The notes beneath the pieces are model-generated. The model did no database searches and was not told the DNA's origin. It saw only the letters and a program-made list of their open reading frames with translations. Positions 61,437-64,000 of a stretch of 64,000 nt of DNA are shown here, piece after piece; the stretch's first letter is position 1; every line of letters starts with the position of its first letter. Location of the stretch: the NCBI RefSeq assembly GCF_947504105.1, contig NZ_CANNGP010000014.1:28265-92264 (forward strand), written 5' to 3'. Source of the stretch: an uncultured Tateyamaria sp. (GTDB taxonomy: Bacteria; Pseudomonadota; Alphaproteobacteria; Rhodobacterales; Rhodobacteraceae). Both the position numbers and the translations under genes were made by a program.

Positions 61437-62132
61437 TCAGCCGTCCAACTGGCGGCTCAGGATGGTGGCAAACTCGTCCGAGAACGCCTCGTACCCCGCC
61501 ACGATCCGGTCACTGTCCGCGCTCAGCTTGTTGTAGAAAATCACCGCCGGAATAGCGGCCAGCAGGCCCAGTCCGGTGGCAAGCAGCGCCTCGGCAATAC
61601 CGGGGGCCACGACCGCAAGGTTGGTGTTCTGCTGTTCGGCAATCTCGATAAACGCGTTCATGATACCGATCACGGTGCCAAACAGACCAATGAACGGGGC
61701 GGAGGACCCCACAGTCGCCAGCACGGTCAGCCCGCCCTGCAGCTTCTCGGCCTCCTTGGCAATCGCAACGTCCATGCTGCGATCAATCCGGCTGGTGGCT
61801 CCGGCAATCAGCCCGCCATCCTCGCGATGGGACCGCTGCCATTCGATCATGCCCGAGGCAAAAACCTTTTCTGCCGGCCCATTCGGGTCCGACCCGATCT
61901 TCTCGAACAAACCGTCAAGCGGCTCGCCCGACCAGAACGCCCGGTCAAAGCGGTCAGCTTCGGCCCGCGCGCTGCGATAGACCAGCAATTTCTGAATGAT
62001 GATGCCCCACGCCCAGAACGATGCAACGATCAGCACGATCATCACCAGTTTCACCGTAAAGGTCGCGCGCAAGAAAAGCCCCCACATCGAGAAATCAACC
62101 TCGTGCGCCAGGGCGAGCGTTTCTGCTTCCAT
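61437..62132 (-). CDS. tolQ: Tol-Pal motor protein TolQ (ExbB family)
   Basis: A 231-residue three-helix membrane protein of the MotA/TolQ/ExbB family. Helix 1 is 'TVKLVMIVLIVASFWAWGII', helix 2 lies in 'LTVLATVGSSAPFIGLFGTV' and helix 3 in 'GIAEALLATGLGLLAAIPAV', all strongly conserved. It starts the tol cluster after a 100-base leader that follows ybgC, which may hold an internal promoter. Confidence 0.96.
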   Translation of the reverse strand: MEAETLALAHEVDFSMWGLFLRATFTVKLVMIVLIVASFWAWGIIIQKLLVYRSARAEADRFDRAFWSGEPLDGLFEKIGSDPNGPAEKVFASGMIEWQRSHREDGGLIAGATSRIDRSMDVAIAKEAEKLQGGLTVLATVGSSAPFIGLFGTVIGIMNAFIEIAEQQNTNLAVVAPGIAEALLATGLGLLAAIPAVIFYNKLSADSDRIVAGYEAFSDEFATILSRQLDG

Positions 62133-62232
62133 ACTGCCTGCTCTTTTGTTTGGCCGCTTGTTCGGCTCTTGTCTGGCGCAAAGATTAGGGCAAACCCAAG
62201 GGGAATGCTATCACTTCAGCGTCAGAACGCCC

Positions 62233-62625
62233 TTATTTTGCGATTGCTGCGCGGATTTCCGCAGGCAAACGCATCGATTTTCCCTCTGTCGTCATGGTGA
62301 CAGCGACAACATGCGCACGAAACAGCACCTGACCATCCCGCTGTACTTCCTGATCAAACGTCCAGCGAACCGGGCTGGCGGCCTGATGCGTGGTCACCAC
62401 CTCCAACCGGTCTGCCATGCGCGCGGGCGCGATATAGTCAGCCTCCACCCGCGTGATGACAAAAACGATGTCTTTCTCGCGCATCGCGTTCTGATCCAGC
62501 CCCATCTCCTCGACAATCGTTGAACGGGCACGCTCGATATACCGCAGGTAGTTGGCGTAATAGACAACACCGGCCATGTCGGTGTCTTCGTAGTAGACGA
62601 TGATCGGAAATCGATGGGGGGTCAT
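62233..62625 (-). CDS. ybgC: Acyl-CoA thioesterase YbgC (Tol-Pal associated)
   Basis: A 130-residue hotdog thioesterase of the 4-hydroxybenzoyl-CoA thioesterase type. The active-site block is 'VYYEDTDMAGVVYYANYLRY' followed by 'IERARSTIVEEMG', with the catalytic Asp in 'EDTDMAG'. It precedes tolQ as in most proteobacteria and acts on short-chain or phospholipid-linked acyl-CoA. I chose the ATG at 62625 with AGGTG upstream; an ATG at 62667 would add 14 residues and cannot be excluded. Confidence 0.92.
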   Translation of the reverse strand: MTPHRFPIIVYYEDTDMAGVVYYANYLRYIERARSTIVEEMGLDQNAMREKDIVFVITRVEADYIAPARMADRLEVVTTHQAASPVRWTFDQEVQRDGQVLFRAHVVAVTMTTEGKSMRLPAEIRAAIAK

Positions 62626-62866
62626 GGGCACCTGCTCGGATTGGGTGAGGTCATAGATACTGACCAACGGAGGGCGTGCAAGCCCATGTCGGACGAGAGA
62701 CGAGGCACTTGCTTGGATAGCAACCGAATACGAGTTGTGTTAAGCTCGAAGCGGACATCAGCGCGCGTTGCAGGTTGTCTGCTTTCGGGCGTATTTTGTT
62801 GGAAAATCCTGACTTGATCGAATGGTAAGTCGCTGATTCAATTCGGCCTGCAAGGAGGGATTGGCG

Positions 62867-63683
62867 ATGATGAGACCGCGGTAGGAGGCACAAGCTGCGC
62901 TGTTGTTAAGAGTTCTCTTTCGAGGATCATGTGCCAAATGATCACCTGCTGCGATCAATTGGTTGGTTTGTCGATCTGAGCGACATCCGCCAGTATCTAA
63001 CTGATTTCTACAGTCACACTGGCCGCCCGTCGGTCGATCCCGAACTGCTGATCCGCATGCTCTTGGTGGGATATTGCTTTGGCATCCGGTCCGAGCGGCA
63101 ACTTTGCGAGGAGGTACACCTGAACCTCGCCTACCGCTGGTTCTGCCGTCTCGATCCGAGCGGCTGATCGCCGACACCGCCTACGGCACCGGGCCACTTC
63201 TGGGCTGGCTGGTCGACCGCAAGATCGTGCCGCACGTCCCTGTCTTCGACAAGTCTGGTCGCAACGATGGGACCTGGATCCTCGCTGACTTCGAGTGGGA
63301 TGCCGAGAATGATCAATACATCTGCCCAGAGGGTCATGCCTTAGCTCTGCCGAAATTACTCAGACCCAAACCGGAGGCCGACCTACAAAGGCGCGGCCTG
63401 CTATCGTGCCCTGAAAGAGGTCTGCTTGGCCTTTCCATCCAAATCCAAATACTGCCCCAACGCTAATGCTCGCAAGATCACCCGTGAAGAACATGAAGAC
63501 ACCCGCCAGGTCGCGCGCGACATCGCCAAGACCCGCCAATTCGACATCTCGATGAAGCTCAGGAAAAAGGTCGAGATGCTCTTTGCCCACCTCAAACGCA
63601 TCCTCGGCCTGGGACGGCTCCGGTTACACGGTCCATGTGGCACAAACGACAAATTCCTCCTCGCCGCAACCGCCCCCTCGCTA
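62867..63683 (+). pseudogene. Decayed IS1182/IS5-type transposase with a central deletion
   Basis: The N-terminal DUF772 part is clear: 'FSFEDHVPNDHLLRSIGWFV' then 'GRPSVDPELLIRMLLVGYCF' and 'NLAYRWFCRLDPSG'. At about 63160 the sequence jumps to 'RLIADTAYGTGPLLGWLVD', which belongs some 200 residues later in intact relatives, so the central part with most of the catalytic core is deleted. A frameshift follows near 63430, and the last part 'RKKVEMLFAHLKRILGLGRL' continues to the end. Before 62910 there are an early stop and another frameshift. The element cannot move by itself. Its 3' end is cut by an IS3-type insertion at 63684. Confidence 0.85.
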
Positions 63684-63929
63684 GTGAGCAGCCCCACCTG
63701 TGTGGTTGAGTTTGAGTGTTAGTGCATGGTTGGCCTTTGGTCTATTGCTACGATGAACTCTGGCGCCGGTGGGCGGTAACCCGGAGCACTGTGGGGTCGT
63801 TTGGTATTGTAGTGTTTCCTCCACCTTTCGATGATGATCTGGGCTTCGTGCAGCGAGTAGAAGACCTCTCCGTTCAGCAGTTCGTCGCGCATGCGCCCGT
63901 TGAAGCTCTCGCAATAGCTATGCTCCTAG
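63684..63929 (-). mobile_element. Remnant of an IS3-family element, 3' end of transposase OrfB
   Basis: The minus strand encodes the last part of an IS3-type DDE transposase: 'SYCESFNGRMRDELLNGEV', then 'FYSLHEAQIIIERWRKHYNT' and 'RPHSAPGYRPPAPEF', ending at a TAA (63721-63719). The catalytic glutamate is in 'ESFN'. The terminal bases TGAGCAGCCCCACCTG starting at 63684 look like the element's inverted-repeat end, inserted in the older transposase. Upstream coding is cut at the CTAG (63927-63930), where another element begins. Confidence 0.8.
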
Positions 63930-63939
63930 GCTCAGGACT

Positions 63940-64000
63940 CATAACCAGTAAGTAACGATTGCGGCGAGTGCGATTGCTGAGAGGAAGACCTTTGGGCATC
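63940..64000 (-). mobile_element. 3' end of an IS5-family (IS427-type) transposase, running off the window
   Basis: Reading the minus strand from the window edge gives 'CPKVFLSAIALAAIVTYWL' and a TGA at 63942-63940, the usual C-terminus of IS5/IS427-group transposases. The sequence GGCTCAGGACTC just outside it resembles the terminal repeat, and CTAG at 63927-63930 fits the target site preferred by this group. The element extends beyond the window, so its integrity is unknown. Confidence 0.7.

Noticed and set aside
1..64000. CRISPR arrays, tRNA and rRNA genes
   Set aside because: No regularly spaced direct repeats, no cloverleaf with the TTC-loop sequence, and no conserved ribosomal RNA stretch was seen on either strand by eye.

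Overview
The window reads as about 64 kb of chromosome from a marine Rhodobacterales/Roseobacter-group alphaproteobacterium. This is inferred from gene order and protein style, not from a marker gene: the ctaC-ctaB-ctaG-ctaE-SURF1-thrC-M16 run, a Tad/Cpa pilus locus with 'VTVDW'-type Flp pilins, ligase-associated Lhr helicase plus PdeM, fhs-folD, and ybgC-tolQRAB-pal-cpoB-tilS-ftsH are typical of that group. GC is high throughout except for a short AT-rich stretch before the pilin genes. No rRNA, tRNA or CRISPR was seen.

Layout. 0-1.3 kb: flavin-reductase-like protein and a CatB-type hexapeptide acetyltransferase. 1.7-3.5 kb: small lipoprotein and a lone RTX calcium-binding protein. 3.5-9.5 kb: SulP anion transporter, a large beta-helix membrane protein broken by one in-frame stop, methylthioadenosine phosphorylase, and a pentapeptide-repeat membrane protein. 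9.6-15.3 kb: LysE exporter plus apt, a decayed SDR gene, SGNH hydrolase, GlcD-like FAD oxidase, MBL-fold protein, GNAT. 15.3-22.3 kb (minus strand): a long presumed operon for cytochrome c oxidase biogenesis (subunits II and III, heme O synthase, Cox11, SURF1 and an unlisted 53-residue membrane protein) running into thrC, an M16 peptidase and a GNAT. 22.4-28.4 kb: tldD, dprA, topA, then a convergent MarR regulator. 28.5-31.5 kb: a 55-residue secreted protein behind a palindromic operator-like site, then scoA, a LOV-domain histidine-kinase-like protein, scoB and a dead GNAT gene. 31.6-32.4 kb: lytic transglycosylase.

32.7-45.0 kb is the Tad pilus locus: two pilins, cpaB, cpaC secretin, OmpA-like lipoprotein, cpaE, cpaF, tadB, tadC, two TPR lipoproteins, prepilin peptidase, and an AAA ATPase of unknown role. 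Terminator-like hairpins cut it into several transcription units. TadE/F/G minor pilins are not here. 45-53.7 kb: HIBADH-like dehydrogenase, Lhr-type helicase, PdeM nuclease, PaaI thioesterase, then folD and fhs (one-carbon metabolism) around an orphan secreted protein, and a MOSC protein. 53.8-62.6 kb (minus strand): ftsH, tilS and the complete Tol-Pal envelope operon. 62.8-64 kb: three nested, decayed or partial insertion sequences.

Most notable points: a photosensory LOV protein, lacking the expected phospho-acceptor histidine, sits between the two subunit genes of a 3-oxoacid CoA-transferase; an 11-bp-period TGTACGG-type tandem element lies upstream of both mtnP and the Lhr helicase; a dispersed palindromic hairpin occurs in four copies; and there are small genes that standard length cut-offs would miss.
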